DNA from: Nocardia coubleae NBRC 108252
GTDB taxonomy: Bacteria; Actinomycetota; Actinomycetes; Mycobacteriales; Mycobacteriaceae
Direction of reading: 5' to 3'
NCBI RefSeq assembly: GCF_001612805.1
Contig: NZ_BDBD01000029.1
Span: forward strand, 62,001 to 126,000
DNA: 64,000 nucleotides
In this document: in pieces, positions 16,963-24,707 of the stretch
Layout of the letters: each line of letters starts with the position of its first letter
How positions within the stretch are numbered: position 1 is the stretch's first letter
Translations under genes and position numbers: made by a program
Notes under the pieces: model-generated
The model's database searches: none
The model's input: only the letters and a program-made list of their open reading frames with translations
What the model was told of the DNA's origin: nothing

Positions 16963-17610
16963 GTGCGGATCTCGGAATTGAGCGAACGCAGCGGCATCGC
17001 GGTGGCGACGATCAAGTACTACCTGCGTGAAGGGCTGCTGCCACCCGGCGAACGCACCGGCCCCAACCAGGCCAGTTACGGAGACGAGCATGTCCGCAGG
17101 TTGCGCCTGGTGCGGGCGCTGATCGAGGTCGGCGGGCTACCGGTGGCCACGGTGGGTGACGTCCTGAGGGCCGTCGACACCCCCGACCTACCGATGTTCA
17201 GCCTGCTAGGCGTGGTGCAGGGCAGCCTCATCTCCCCCGCCCCCGCCGCCTCCGACGCCGAGTGGGAGCGTGCCTACGAGACCGTGCGCAGGGAAATGGA
17301 TCGGCGGGGATGGTCGATGAAGCCGGCCCAGCCGGTGATCGAGGCCCTCACCGCCGTCCTCGTACGCGCCGCTCAGCTCGGTTACCCCGAGTGGGGCGAG
17401 ACTGTGTTGCCTGCCTATTTCGACGGCGCGCGCATCGTCGCCGAAACCGATGTCGCCACGGCGCTTTCGGCAGGCGAACGCGACGCCGTGGTCGACGCGG
17501 TCGTTGTCCTGACCGTCCTGGGCGACACCGCCCTCGCCGCCATCCGCCGCATCGCCCAGGCCCAGGTCTCCCTGGAAAAGCTGAGGTCGGACTCCGCTCC
17601 CAGCGCCTGA
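16963..17610 (+). CDS. MerR-family transcriptional regulator
   Basis: A 215-residue regulator. The N-terminal winged helix is typical of MerR (MRISELSERSGIAVATIKYY, then LREGLLPPG and RRLRLVRALIEVGGL). The C-terminal part is a helical effector domain without the metal-binding cysteines of metal-sensing members. GTG 16963 has AAGGAGG 5 bases upstream. Probable targets are its own gene and the divergent membrane-protein pair, through the dyads at 16890-16918. Confidence 0.88.
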   Translation: MRISELSERSGIAVATIKYYLREGLLPPGERTGPNQASYGDEHVRRLRLVRALIEVGGLPVATVGDVLRAVDTPDLPMFSLLGVVQGSLISPAPAASDAEWERAYETVRREMDRRGWSMKPAQPVIEALTAVLVRAAQLGYPEWGETVLPAYFDGARIVAETDVATALSAGERDAVVDAVVVLTVLGDTALAAIRRIAQAQVSLEKLRSDSAPSA

Positions 17611-17625
17611 TCTCGCACGAACATG

Positions 17626-17667
17626 GGTAACTCGCCGGGGACGGGCAAACGTCCCCGGCGAGTTACC
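17626..17667. terminator. Bidirectional hairpin terminator
   Basis: A perfect 17-bp stem (17626-17642 with 17651-17667) with an 8-base loop lies between the convergent MerR gene and the ABC transporter operon. Confidence 0.85.
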
Positions 17668-17729
17668 GCCAGCCGCCCGGCGCACAGGACTCACCACCTG
17701 AGTCCGGCCGAAATACGCGGAGAGGCGGG

Positions 17730-18509
17730 TCAGAGCAGGCGGGACAGGAAGGACTTCGTCCGTTCGTGCTGTGGGTTGGACAGCAGCTCACGCGGCGGTC
17801 CCGACTCCACCACCACACCGCCGTCCATGAACACCAGCTCGTCGGCGACTTCGCGGGCGAAGCCCATCTCGTGGGTCACCACCAGCATCGTCATGCCCGA
17901 ATCGGCCAGCTCACGCATGACCGTGAGCACCTCACCGACCAGTTCGGGGTCGAGTGCCGAGGTCGGCTCGTCGAACAGCATCAGCTTGGGATCCATGGCG
18001 AGCGCCCGCGCGATCGCCACCCGCTGCTGCTGACCACCCGAGAGCTGGGCCGGGTAGGCGTTGCGCTTGGCCGACAGACCGACCCGCTCGAGCAGTTCCT
18101 CGGCCCGGGCGATCGCCTCGGACTTGCGGATACCACGCACCTGGGTGGGCGCCTCGATGACGTTCTCGAGTGCCGTGCGATGCGGGAACAGGTTGAAGTG
18201 CTGGAACACCATGCCGATGTCGCGGCGCTGGACCGCGGCGTCGCGCGGGTGCATCTCGTAGAGTTTGCCGTTCTTCTCCCGGTAGCCCACGAGTTCGCCG
18301 TCGACGTAGAGCCTGCCCGCGTTCACCTGCTCGAGGTGGTTGATGCAGCGCAGGAAGGTCGACTTGCCCGAACCCGACGGGCCGACCAGGGTGAGCACCT
18401 TGCCCCGGTGTACCTCCAACGAGATGCCCTTGAGCACCTGCAGCGCACCGAAGTTCTTGCACACCCGATCGGCGAGCACCATGGGAGGTGCGGTCACTGC
18501 TTCGCTCAT
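17730..18509 (-). CDS. Amino-acid ABC transporter ATP-binding protein
   Basis: A 259-residue ATPase of the polar amino-acid uptake family (GlnQ-like). It has Walker A GPSGSGKS, Q-loop MVFQHFNLFPH, signature LSGGQQQRVAIARAL, Walker B LMLFDEPTSALDP and the switch His in VVTHEMGFA. A longer open frame reaches 18848, but the conserved start is ATG 18509, which overlaps the permease stop as ATGA. It is the last gene of the binding protein-permease-ATPase operon. Confidence 0.95.
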   Translation of the reverse strand: MSEAVTAPPMVLADRVCKNFGALQVLKGISLEVHRGKVLTLVGPSGSGKSTFLRCINHLEQVNAGRLYVDGELVGYREKNGKLYEMHPRDAAVQRRDIGMVFQHFNLFPHRTALENVIEAPTQVRGIRKSEAIARAEELLERVGLSAKRNAYPAQLSGGQQQRVAIARALAMDPKLMLFDEPTSALDPELVGEVLTVMRELADSGMTMLVVTHEMGFAREVADELVFMDGGVVVESGPPRELLSNPQHERTKSFLSRLL

Positions 18510-19444
18510 TTCGCCTTCACCGCCGCCTGTGCCGTGGCCAGTTCCTCGAGCTGCTTGGCCGTCAGCTGCCGGGTGGCACCGCGCGAGTAATACCGTTCCA
18601 AGTAGTACTGCCCGACCATCAGCACGCTGGTGATCGCCAGGTACCAGGTGGCACAGACGAGCAGCAGCGGGATCGGCTGGAAGTTCACGCCGTAGATGTC
18701 GCGGGCACGGCCGAACAGGTCGGTGCTCAACGGGATCGCGGTCACCAGCGAGGTGGTCTTGAGCATGCCGATCAGCTCGTTGCCGGTGGGCGGGATGATC
18801 ACCCGCATCGCCTGGGGCAGCACGGTGCGGCGCATGGTCTGCGTCCACGACATGCCGAGCGCCACCGACGCCTCACGTTGCCCCTCGCCGACCGAGTTGA
18901 TGCCCGCGCGCACGATCTCGGCCATGTACGCGGCTTCGTTGAGGCCGAGGCCGATCACCGCGAACAGGAACGCGGCCTGCAGGTTCTGCACGTCGATGTG
19001 GAAGAACTGCGGACCGAACGGCACACCGAGGTCGATCTGCTTGTACAGCGACGGGACGAGACCCCAGAACACCAGCTGCACGAACACCGGGGTGCCGCGG
19101 AAGATCCACAGGTAGACCCACGCGGTGGTGCGCAGCACCGGGTTCGGCGACAGGCGCATCACCGCGAGCACGGTGCCCAGACCCACCGCGATCGCCATCG
19201 CGAGCACGGTGAGTTCCAGGGTGACGATCGCGCCCTGGGTGATGCGGCTGTCGAACAGGTACCTGCCGTAGGTGTCCCACTTGTAAGCGGGGTTGGTGGC
19301 AGCGCCGTAGACGAACAATCCGACCAGGATCAGGATGATTGCCGCCGCGATCCAGCGGCCCGGCCTGCGTAGCGGGACCGCTTTGATCGGTTCGGGTTCG
19401 GTGCCCGGTCCGGGCACCTCCACCGTGTCTTTCTCGTCGGTCAC
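18506..19444 (-). CDS. Amino-acid ABC transporter permease
   Basis: A 312-residue inner-membrane permease of the HisM/GlnP type. After a 30-residue charged cytoplasmic N-terminus there are about five to six membrane segments. The EAA loop that contacts the ATPase is visible as REASVALGMSWTQTMRRTVL, and the family motif IFRGTPVFVQL is present. The single permease probably works as a homodimer. It starts 1 base after the binding-protein stop and overlaps the ATPase start by 4 bases. Confidence 0.93.
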   Translation of the reverse strand: MTDEKDTVEVPGPGTEPEPIKAVPLRRPGRWIAAAIILILVGLFVYGAATNPAYKWDTYGRYLFDSRITQGAIVTLELTVLAMAIAVGLGTVLAVMRLSPNPVLRTTAWVYLWIFRGTPVFVQLVFWGLVPSLYKQIDLGVPFGPQFFHIDVQNLQAAFLFAVIGLGLNEAAYMAEIVRAGINSVGEGQREASVALGMSWTQTMRRTVLPQAMRVIIPPTGNELIGMLKTTSLVTAIPLSTDLFGRARDIYGVNFQPIPLLLVCATWYLAITSVLMVGQYYLERYYSRGATRQLTAKQLEELATAQAAVKAK

Positions 19445-19445
19445 G

Positions 19446-20351
19446 TCAGCTCACTGCGCCGTTGACGACCGAGGTCTTGATCTGACCGTCCTGGACACCC
19501 CAGTTCGTGGTGATCTCGCCGTACTTGCCGTTGTCGATCAGGTGCTGCAGCGCCTTCTGCAGCGACACCGCCAGCGGCGAGCCCTTCTGCACGGCCCAGC
19601 CGTAGGGCGCCGAGTCGAACAGCGGGCCCGAGGACTCGATCTTGCCTTCGCTCTGCTTGATCGCGTACGCCGTCACCGGCGAATCGGCCGACATCGCGTC
19701 GACCTGGCCGAGGACGAGTGCGTTGGTCGCGGCGCTCTGCTCGTCGAACGGCTTCATATCGATCGGCGGCTTGCCTTCGGCGACACACTTCGCGCTCTTG
19801 GCGGGAATCTCTTCGGTGTGCTCGACCGTAGTGGCCTGTACGGCGACTCGTTTACCGCACGCATTGTTCGGATCGATGGTTTTGCCGGTTTGCTGGGCCC
19901 ACTGGATGCCCGCGTTGAAATAGGTCGTGAAATCGACCTGCTGTTCGCGTTCGCGCGAATCGGTGATCGAGGACATACCCACGTCGTAGGTGCCTGCCTG
20001 GATCGCGGGAATGATCTTCTCGAAGGCGGACTCCTGATAATCGACCGTCAGCCCGAGGGTGGCGGCGACCGCGTCGAGCAGGTCCACGTCGAAGCCGACG
20101 ATCTTGCCGCTGGCGTCCTTGTACTCGTTCGGCTGGTACGGCACGTTCACGCCGACGACGATCTTGCCTGCTTGCTTCACCTTGTCGGGCAGCGTCGCGG
20201 CGATCGCGTCGACCTTCTCGGCCGAGACCTTGGTGACCTCGGTGGTATCGCCCTCGGTGTTTTCCGCGCAGCCGGTCAACACCATCGCGCCCACGGCGGC
20301 GGTACAGAGCAACCGCACGGCACCGCGGCCGAGCACAGTTCGAACAGACAA
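19446..20351 (-). CDS. Amino-acid ABC transporter substrate-binding lipoprotein
   Basis: A roughly 300-residue extracytoplasmic binding lipoprotein of family SBP_bac_3. The lipobox is LTGC, with family strings VGFDVDLLDAVAATLGL and AGTYDVGMSSITDSRERE. The ligand is a polar amino acid of unknown identity. Start choice: a GTG at 20363 is in frame, but GGAGG (20357-20361) sits 5 bases before TTG 20351, so TTG is preferred. It is the first gene of the three-gene transport operon. Confidence 0.92.
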   Translation of the reverse strand: MSVRTVLGRGAVRLLCTAAVGAMVLTGCAENTEGDTTEVTKVSAEKVDAIAATLPDKVKQAGKIVVGVNVPYQPNEYKDASGKIVGFDVDLLDAVAATLGLTVDYQESAFEKIIPAIQAGTYDVGMSSITDSREREQQVDFTTYFNAGIQWAQQTGKTIDPNNACGKRVAVQATTVEHTEEIPAKSAKCVAEGKPPIDMKPFDEQSAATNALVLGQVDAMSADSPVTAYAIKQSEGKIESSGPLFDSAPYGWAVQKGSPLAVSLQKALQHLIDNGKYGEITTNWGVQDGQIKTSVVNGAVS

Positions 20352-20477
20352 AGGAGCCTCCACATTTCACGTCGACGCCGGCCACGTGTCAGCGCCTGTT
20401 TGGCAATGTATGCGAACCGGACACAGCGTGGTGCGACAGTAACCGAAGATTAATCAGCGAATGTGAAAGGGGTGGGT

Positions 20478-21566
20478 TCACCTCCGGTGCACGCGGGCGG
20501 CGACCTGTTCGGTGAATTCGCTGGTCGAGGCGAGACCACCGAGATCCGCGGTGGCGATTCCGGCGGCGAGCGTGGCCGCGACCGCACCGGAGATCCGGTC
20601 CGCCGCCGCATTCATCGCACGATTTCCGTCACGAACTCCCAACCAGCGCAACAACATTGCCGCCGACAGTTGCAATGCCACCGGATTCGCCCGATTGTGT
20701 CCGGCGAGGCCGGGTGCGGCACCGTGCACCGCCTGCGCCATCGCCTTGGTGTCGGAGCAGTTGAGCGAGGGCGCCATGCCGAGCGACCCGCTCAGCTCGC
20801 CCGCCAGGTCCGAGAGGATGTCACCGAAGAGGTTCTCGGTGACGATCACGTCGAACTCGCCGGGCGCGCGCACGAGGTGCGCGGCCATCGCGTCGACGTG
20901 CGCGTCGTCGACCCGCACGTCCGGGTATTGCCCGGCAATCTCGTAGCATACGTCGCGGAACAGTCCGGTGGTCATCGGGAGCACATTCGCCTTGTGTACC
21001 ACCGTGACCCGCTTGCGCCGTTCCCGCGCCAGCCGCAGCGCCTGATGGGCGATCCGCTCACACGCCTGCCGGGTGATCACGGCCACCGCCATGGCCACGT
21101 CCTCGGTCGGCTTGAACTCCCCCGACCCGGCGAACATATTGCGATCGGCATAGAAGCCCTCGCTGTTCTCCCGCACGATCACCAGGTCGATATCGGCCGC
21201 CGTGGCACGCACTCCCGGGAAGGCCACGGCGGGACGGATATTCGCGTACAGACCGAGGCGCTTGCGGATGGCACCGCCGGGCGCCACCCGCATGTCGGCC
21301 GGGTAGGAGGCGTTGTCGTGCGGGCCGAGGATCCAGGCGTCGAGCTCGTCGAGTGCCGCGAGGGTCTGCTCGGGCAGCGGATGACCGAATTCGGCGATGG
21401 CGTCGTGGCCGATGCGCAGCGGCACCCAGTCCACCGGGTCGAGCCCGGCCGCGCCGACCGCCTCGTCGACCACCACGCGGGTGGCGGCCACCACCTCGGG
21501 TCCGATGCCGTCACCGTCGATCACTCCGAGCCGCACGCTCGCCTTCGTCGTGTTCACGCGCTCCAT
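20478..21566 (-). CDS. Isocitrate/isopropylmalate-family dehydrogenase
   Basis: A 362-residue metal- and NAD(P)-dependent beta-decarboxylating dehydrogenase. It has RENSEGFYADRN in the substrate loop, VVHKANVLPMTTGLFRD with the catalytic Lys, DVIVTENLFGDILSDLAGE with metal-binding Asp, and HGAAPGLAGHNRANP. The substrate loop is neither a clear LeuB nor a clear Icd form, so the substrate (isopropylmalate, tartrate/malate or homologue) is unresolved. ATG 21566 is used; GTG 21557 is an alternative. It lies about 1 kb from a stand-alone LeuA regulatory-domain gene. Confidence 0.85.
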   Translation of the reverse strand: MERVNTTKASVRLGVIDGDGIGPEVVAATRVVVDEAVGAAGLDPVDWVPLRIGHDAIAEFGHPLPEQTLAALDELDAWILGPHDNASYPADMRVAPGGAIRKRLGLYANIRPAVAFPGVRATAADIDLVIVRENSEGFYADRNMFAGSGEFKPTEDVAMAVAVITRQACERIAHQALRLARERRKRVTVVHKANVLPMTTGLFRDVCYEIAGQYPDVRVDDAHVDAMAAHLVRAPGEFDVIVTENLFGDILSDLAGELSGSLGMAPSLNCSDTKAMAQAVHGAAPGLAGHNRANPVALQLSAAMLLRWLGVRDGNRAMNAAADRISGAVAATLAAGIATADLGGLASTSEFTEQVAARVHRR

Positions 21567-21627
21567 CCTCGCCCCTGCCGCCACGCCACCGGCACGCGGA
21601 CATACCGGAGCGACTAGTTTCTGGATC

Positions 21628-22140
21628 ATGGTGCAGTCGGTGGAGCTCCTCCTGGACGACGCGGGCGAGGCCGAGGTTCGCAGACAGTGGGCCGAGCTTG
21701 CCCGTCTCGGCCTCGCCGCCCCGCGCGGGGACACCCATCGACCGCACATCACCGTCGCGGTGGCCCGCGAGATCTGGCCGAGGATCGACCGGGCGCTGGC
21801 GGGACTGGAGTTCGCACCGTTGCCTGTCCGCCTGGGCGGACTGCTGATCTTCGGGGCACGCAGGCCGATTCTCGTGCGATCGGCGATCGTCACGGAGGAA
21901 CTGCTCGACCTGCACCGCCGGGTCGACGAGCTGGTCCGGGGATGCCCCGATATGCCCGCGAACACGCGGCCCGGCGCATGGACACCACACGTGACCCTCG
22001 CCCGCCGTGTGACCCCGGAACAGCTCGGCGCGGCGGTGGACGCAGTGGCCACCGACCACGAATTTCCGGCTGTTGTGGTGGGCATTCGCCGTTGGGACGG
22101 AGACGCGCGGCACGAGCATGTGGTAGTCGGTGGAAGATAG
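21628..22140 (+). CDS. 2'-5' RNA ligase / 2H phosphoesterase family protein
   Basis: A 170-residue protein with the two HxT motifs that define the 2H phosphoesterase fold: HRPHITVA near residue 32 and WTPHVTLA near residue 117. Members act on 2'-5' or cyclic phosphodiester bonds in RNA or nucleotides; the substrate here is unknown. TAGTTT (21615-21620) lies 7 bases before ATG 21628, so it is leaderless. The longer open frame upstream overlaps the divergent dehydrogenase gene and is not coding. Confidence 0.85.
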   Translation: MVQSVELLLDDAGEAEVRRQWAELARLGLAAPRGDTHRPHITVAVAREIWPRIDRALAGLEFAPLPVRLGGLLIFGARRPILVRSAIVTEELLDLHRRVDELVRGCPDMPANTRPGAWTPHVTLARRVTPEQLGAAVDAVATDHEFPAVVVGIRRWDGDARHEHVVVGGR

Positions 22141-22189
22141 AGGGACGCCGAGGCGTTACAGCCGAGGACACCGACAAGGAGAGGACGTC

Positions 22190-22564
22190 ATGGCCACCCA
22201 GACGCTGACCCAGCAGAACTTCGACGAAGTCGTCACCGGAAACGACGTGGTACTCGTCGATTTCTGGGCTTCCTGGTGCGGGCCCTGCAAGAGTTTCGCA
22301 CCGACCTTCGAGGCGTCGTCGGAGAAGCACACCGACGTCGTCCACGGCAAGGTCGACACCGAGGCCGAGCAGGGGCTCGCCGCCGCCGCCAACATTCGGT
22401 CGATCCCGACCATCATGGCCTTCCGCGAGGGCGTGCTCGTGTTCGCCCAGCCCGGTGCGCTGCCGCCCGCCGCGCTCGAGGATCTGGTGACCCAGGTCAA
22501 GGGCCTGGACATGGACGAGGTGCGCAAGCAGATCGCCGAGCAGCAGAACTCGCCTGCCGAATAG
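22190..22564 (+). CDS. Thioredoxin
   Basis: A 124-residue thioredoxin, a dithiol-disulfide exchange protein of the cytosol. The active site is WCGPC (about residues 31-35), the cis-Pro lies in RSIPTIMAF, and VDFWASWC is typical. The C-terminus is about 15 residues longer than minimal thioredoxins. AAGGAGAGG precedes ATG 22190. It lies 50 bases after the 2H phosphoesterase gene and is followed by a strong hairpin. Confidence 0.95.
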   Translation: MATQTLTQQNFDEVVTGNDVVLVDFWASWCGPCKSFAPTFEASSEKHTDVVHGKVDTEAEQGLAAAANIRSIPTIMAFREGVLVFAQPGALPPAALEDLVTQVKGLDMDEVRKQIAEQQNSPAE

Positions 22565-22591
22565 GTCGCCTGCTCGACCGCTGAAACGTCA

Positions 22592-22627
22592 AGGGCCCGT
22601 TCACCTTTCATGAGGTGAACGGGCCCT
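22592..22627. terminator. Bidirectional hairpin terminator
   Basis: A perfect 15-bp stem (22592-22606 with 22613-22627) with a 6-base loop lies between the convergent thioredoxin gene and the LeuA-domain gene. Confidence 0.85.
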
Positions 22628-22640
22628 GCGCGTCGTTCTG

Positions 22641-23063
22641 TCAGTTGGCGAGCAGGTTGACGCCCGCGATCATGGCGCGCACGGTCGACTCGGCGCCGCC
22701 GGCGCCCATCGCCGCGGCCCACCCGCGCTTGCCGTTGAACTCGCACTGCACGAAGGTGGCGATACCGGCGTCGGTGCGACGCTGGTGGAAGCGCAGGATC
22801 TCGAGGGGGTAGCCCTCGTCGTAGAGCGCCGAGGTCATCGCGGCGACCGGGTTACCGGCGGCGATGACGGTGCGCAGGTGGTTGCCGAGTTCCAGCGTGG
22901 CGGTGAAATCCGTTCCGGAACAAGTGAATTCGCCGAGGGTGACCGGCCCGGTGATCCGGATGTAGCGGGCGGCGAAGTCGGCGGGGTCGAGGTCACGGAG
23001 CTCGGCGCGCAGGGCCTTGGGCGCGGCGTCGAGCATGGCATGGTCCAGTGTGAGCAGTGTCAT
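22641..23063 (-). CDS. Stand-alone LeuA regulatory (dimerisation) domain protein
   Basis: A 140-residue protein that resembles only the C-terminal allosteric domain of 2-isopropylmalate synthase, without the catalytic TIM barrel. Comparable pieces are GNPVAAMTSALYDEGYPLEI, then FHQRRTDAGIATFVQCEF, and a final VRAMIAGVNLLAN, where LeuA has AVVSAVNRA-like sequence. In LeuA this domain binds leucine for feedback inhibition. A free domain could sense a branched-chain amino acid or modulate a partner enzyme (inference). The start is ATG 23063 with a weak ribosome site. Upstream lies a leader peptide with Ile-Leu-Leu-Val-Val codons and hairpins, so attenuation is likely. Confidence 0.75.
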   Translation of the reverse strand: MTLLTLDHAMLDAAPKALRAELRDLDPADFAARYIRITGPVTLGEFTCSGTDFTATLELGNHLRTVIAAGNPVAAMTSALYDEGYPLEILRFHQRRTDAGIATFVQCEFNGKRGWAAAMGAGGAESTVRAMIAGVNLLAN

Positions 23064-23116
23064 TGCAGGTGAGGTCTTCCCGAAGATGTCTTCGTTGGCA
23101 GAGGGGACCAGCAGTA

Positions 23117-23168
23117 CAAAAGAGAAATCAGCCCGCAGCGAGGGGGCCGGTCCGAATCAGACCCCGCT
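23117..23168 (-). promoter_or_regulatory. Candidate transcription attenuator hairpins
   Basis: On the minus strand three mutually exclusive RNA structures can be drawn after the leader control codons. The first is a pause hairpin CCCGC/GCGGG (23176-23163). The second is an imperfect antiterminator pairing AGCGGGGTC (23168-23160) with the segment at 23152-23137. The third is a terminator stem CGGCCC/GGGCTG (23149-23144 with 23134-23129) followed by a U-rich run to 23118. A ribosome reaching the leader stop would hide the antiterminator arm; one stalled at the control codons would free it. Confidence 0.5.
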
Positions 23169-23288
23169 ACGGCGGGTTACTACGAGAAGAATCTGCCGTG
23201 TGGCTGCCGGCGCGGTCTGCGCAGCAGCGACCGCGCGGTCGCGGTGAGCGACAAGCGGCGCGGCGAAGCGGTCGGCGGGATTCGGCAC
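23157..23288 (-). CDS. Leader peptide with branched-chain amino-acid codons
   Basis: A predicted 43-residue leaderless leader peptide, starting at GTG 23288 and ending QILLVVTRRSGV. The run Ile-Leu-Leu-Val-Val (23178-23192) is encoded ATT CTT CTC GTA GTA. ATT, CTT and GTA are uncommon in this GC-rich genome, as expected for attenuator control codons. The GTG lies exactly 7 bases after the TATTGT box of a good promoter. The peptide itself probably has no function beyond ribosome stalling; the downstream target is the LeuA-domain gene. Confidence 0.6.
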   Translation of the reverse strand: MPNPADRFAAPLVAHRDRAVAAAQTAPAATRQILLVVTRRSGV

Positions 23289-23295
23289 GACTACG

Positions 23296-23324
23296 ACAAT
23301 AGGGGCGCCGTCGCGAAATCGCAA
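23296..23324 (-). promoter_or_regulatory. Promoter of the leader peptide / LeuA-domain gene
   Basis: On the minus strand a -35 TTGCGA (23324-23319) and a -10 TATTGT (23301-23296) are separated by exactly 17 bases. The predicted transcription start coincides with the GTG of the leader peptide at 23288. Confidence 0.65.
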
Positions 23325-23410
23325 CCTTCTTTCCCGCTCGACGTGTCTACTCGTGAGTACCATCACTGCAGCTCAGGGACCACTCGCCGGAGGCGCGCTA
23401 CCGTGAGCGC

Positions 23411-23722
23411 ATGGGTATGGTCTTCGCGATGACGATCCCCGGGCTGGCGATCGGGCTCATCCTGCTCACCCTCCTGGAAGTGGTTGTCAACCGACTCACC
23501 GGCAGCCGGGTACTGCCCTGGACCCGCAAGCGCCGCGGACCGGCTGTCGCCGCGACCGGATTCGAGCATCTGGCCGCCATGTTCCAGGGGTCCAAGCATC
23601 ACGAGTTCGAACAGCGGCAGACCACGCTGATGCACCGGGAGAACCCGTCCGACGGTGCGCCGCCACGCGACGAAATAGATCTCAGCGGCGGGTCCGCGCG
23701 GTTGATCGCGCGCGAGCGCTGA
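23411..23722 (+). CDS. Small single-pass membrane protein (DUF6191-like)
   Basis: A 103-residue protein with one N-terminal membrane segment (IPGLAIGLILLTLLEVVV) and a charged cytoplasmic tail. The tail includes FEHLAAMFQGSKHHEFEQRQ and a final EIDLSGGSARLI. It resembles small actinobacterial membrane proteins named DUF6191; the function is unknown. ATG 23411 and ATG 23417 are both possible starts. It is divergent from the leader peptide and convergent with the thioesterase gene. Confidence 0.65.
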   Translation: MGMVFAMTIPGLAIGLILLTLLEVVVNRLTGSRVLPWTRKRRGPAVAATGFEHLAAMFQGSKHHEFEQRQTTLMHRENPSDGAPPRDEIDLSGGSARLIARER

Positions 23723-23756
23723 ATCCGCCGTGCGACGGTAAGAGCTCGGATCGCCG

Positions 23757-24530
23757 TCAGCTCTCGTCGCGGGCAGGCAGCGCGGTCACCGAGGCCAGTG
23801 CGCGAGCTGAGCCGTCGACGTCCATCTGCATTCGCAGGCCGGTCGGATGCACGCTCGTGCGCAGGACCACCTTGTCGCGGGCCATTACCGGGCCCACGTG
23901 TTCGATGATCGCGCGGTAGGGCAGTTCGTGGGTGTCCGGGTGGGCGGCGAGGGTTTCCTCGAGCGCTTCCCAGTACACGGCGTTGTTGACGTGGCCGAGG
24001 CGGTCGACATCGGTGACGCGCAGCGGGAACGGCACCGTCTCCACGTCGGGGTCGTCGAGTTCGGTGAGGGCGGCTTTCCAGCGCAACCGGTGCTCGGTGG
24101 TGCTGGCCAACATCGGCGCCATGAAGGCGTCGGTCATCCGGGCGGGGCGCCCCGCCACGGGGTCGATATGGATCAGGAACGCAGCCGCTTCGATGTGCCC
24201 ACCGCGCTCGCCTTTCAGCTGGATCCGCATATCGCACCAGCGGTTCGACAGCGCGTCGGCCCAGCGCCGCAACTGCACCCGGTCGCCGAACACGATCGGC
24301 TCGTACACGTCGATGACGGTGCGCCGCACGATCCAGGCCTGATGGATGTCGCCGTCGGCGACCGCGTCCAGGTGGTCGAACCCGATGTCCTGCAGGTAGC
24401 GTGCCACCGCGTCGAGCCGCAACCGGTCCTGGTCGTCGGTGTCGCCGAGACGGACCGGCCACGACCTCGCGAAGGCCCGCGTGATGTCGAGGCAGTCGGG
24501 CAGCGGGGTGGGGATGACGTCGACGGGCAT
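23757..24530 (-). CDS. Acyl-ACP thioesterase-like double hot-dog protein
   Basis: A 257-residue protein with two tandem hot-dog domains, as in FatA/FatB-type acyl-ACP thioesterases that release fatty acids. The first half has RYLQDIGFDHLDAVADGDIH and WIVRRTVIDVYEP. The second half has RVTDVDRLGHVNNAVYWEAL with the conserved His/Asn pair. Chain-length preference cannot be read. It starts at ATG 24530 and stands alone. A 14-base perfect palindrome lies 40 bases upstream and may be an operator. Confidence 0.85.
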   Translation of the reverse strand: MPVDVIPTPLPDCLDITRAFARSWPVRLGDTDDQDRLRLDAVARYLQDIGFDHLDAVADGDIHQAWIVRRTVIDVYEPIVFGDRVQLRRWADALSNRWCDMRIQLKGERGGHIEAAAFLIHIDPVAGRPARMTDAFMAPMLASTTEHRLRWKAALTELDDPDVETVPFPLRVTDVDRLGHVNNAVYWEALEETLAAHPDTHELPYRAIIEHVGPVMARDKVVLRTSVHPTGLRMQMDVDGSARALASVTALPARDES

Positions 24531-24569
24531 GAGCCGATGCTGTCACACATCGGGGTCGGTGGCCGGGGA

Positions 24570-24583
24570 CGACTCGCGAGTCG
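24570..24583. promoter_or_regulatory. Perfect 14-bp palindrome upstream of thioesterase gene
   Basis: CGACTCGCGAGTCG is fully self-complementary and sits 40 bases before the thioesterase start, a position that suits a repressor site. No regulator gene is adjacent, so its use is uncertain. Confidence 0.3.
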
Positions 24584-24671
24584 CGGGTGCTCACAACTGC
24601 GCGGGCGGTCCCTGGTGCACCGGCACGACCAGCTCACGTCGTGCGGCCACGGCCGACACGTCCACGAACCG

Positions 24672-24705
24672 GCCCGGCATGCTCGGCGTCGGCCGCATGC
24701 CGGGC
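24672..24705 (-). terminator. Hairpin terminator of SRPBCC gene
   Basis: An 11-bp perfect stem (24672-24682 with 24695-24705) with a 12-base loop starts 2 bases after the stop of the SRPBCC gene on the minus strand. Confidence 0.65.
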
Positions 24706-24707
24706 GA

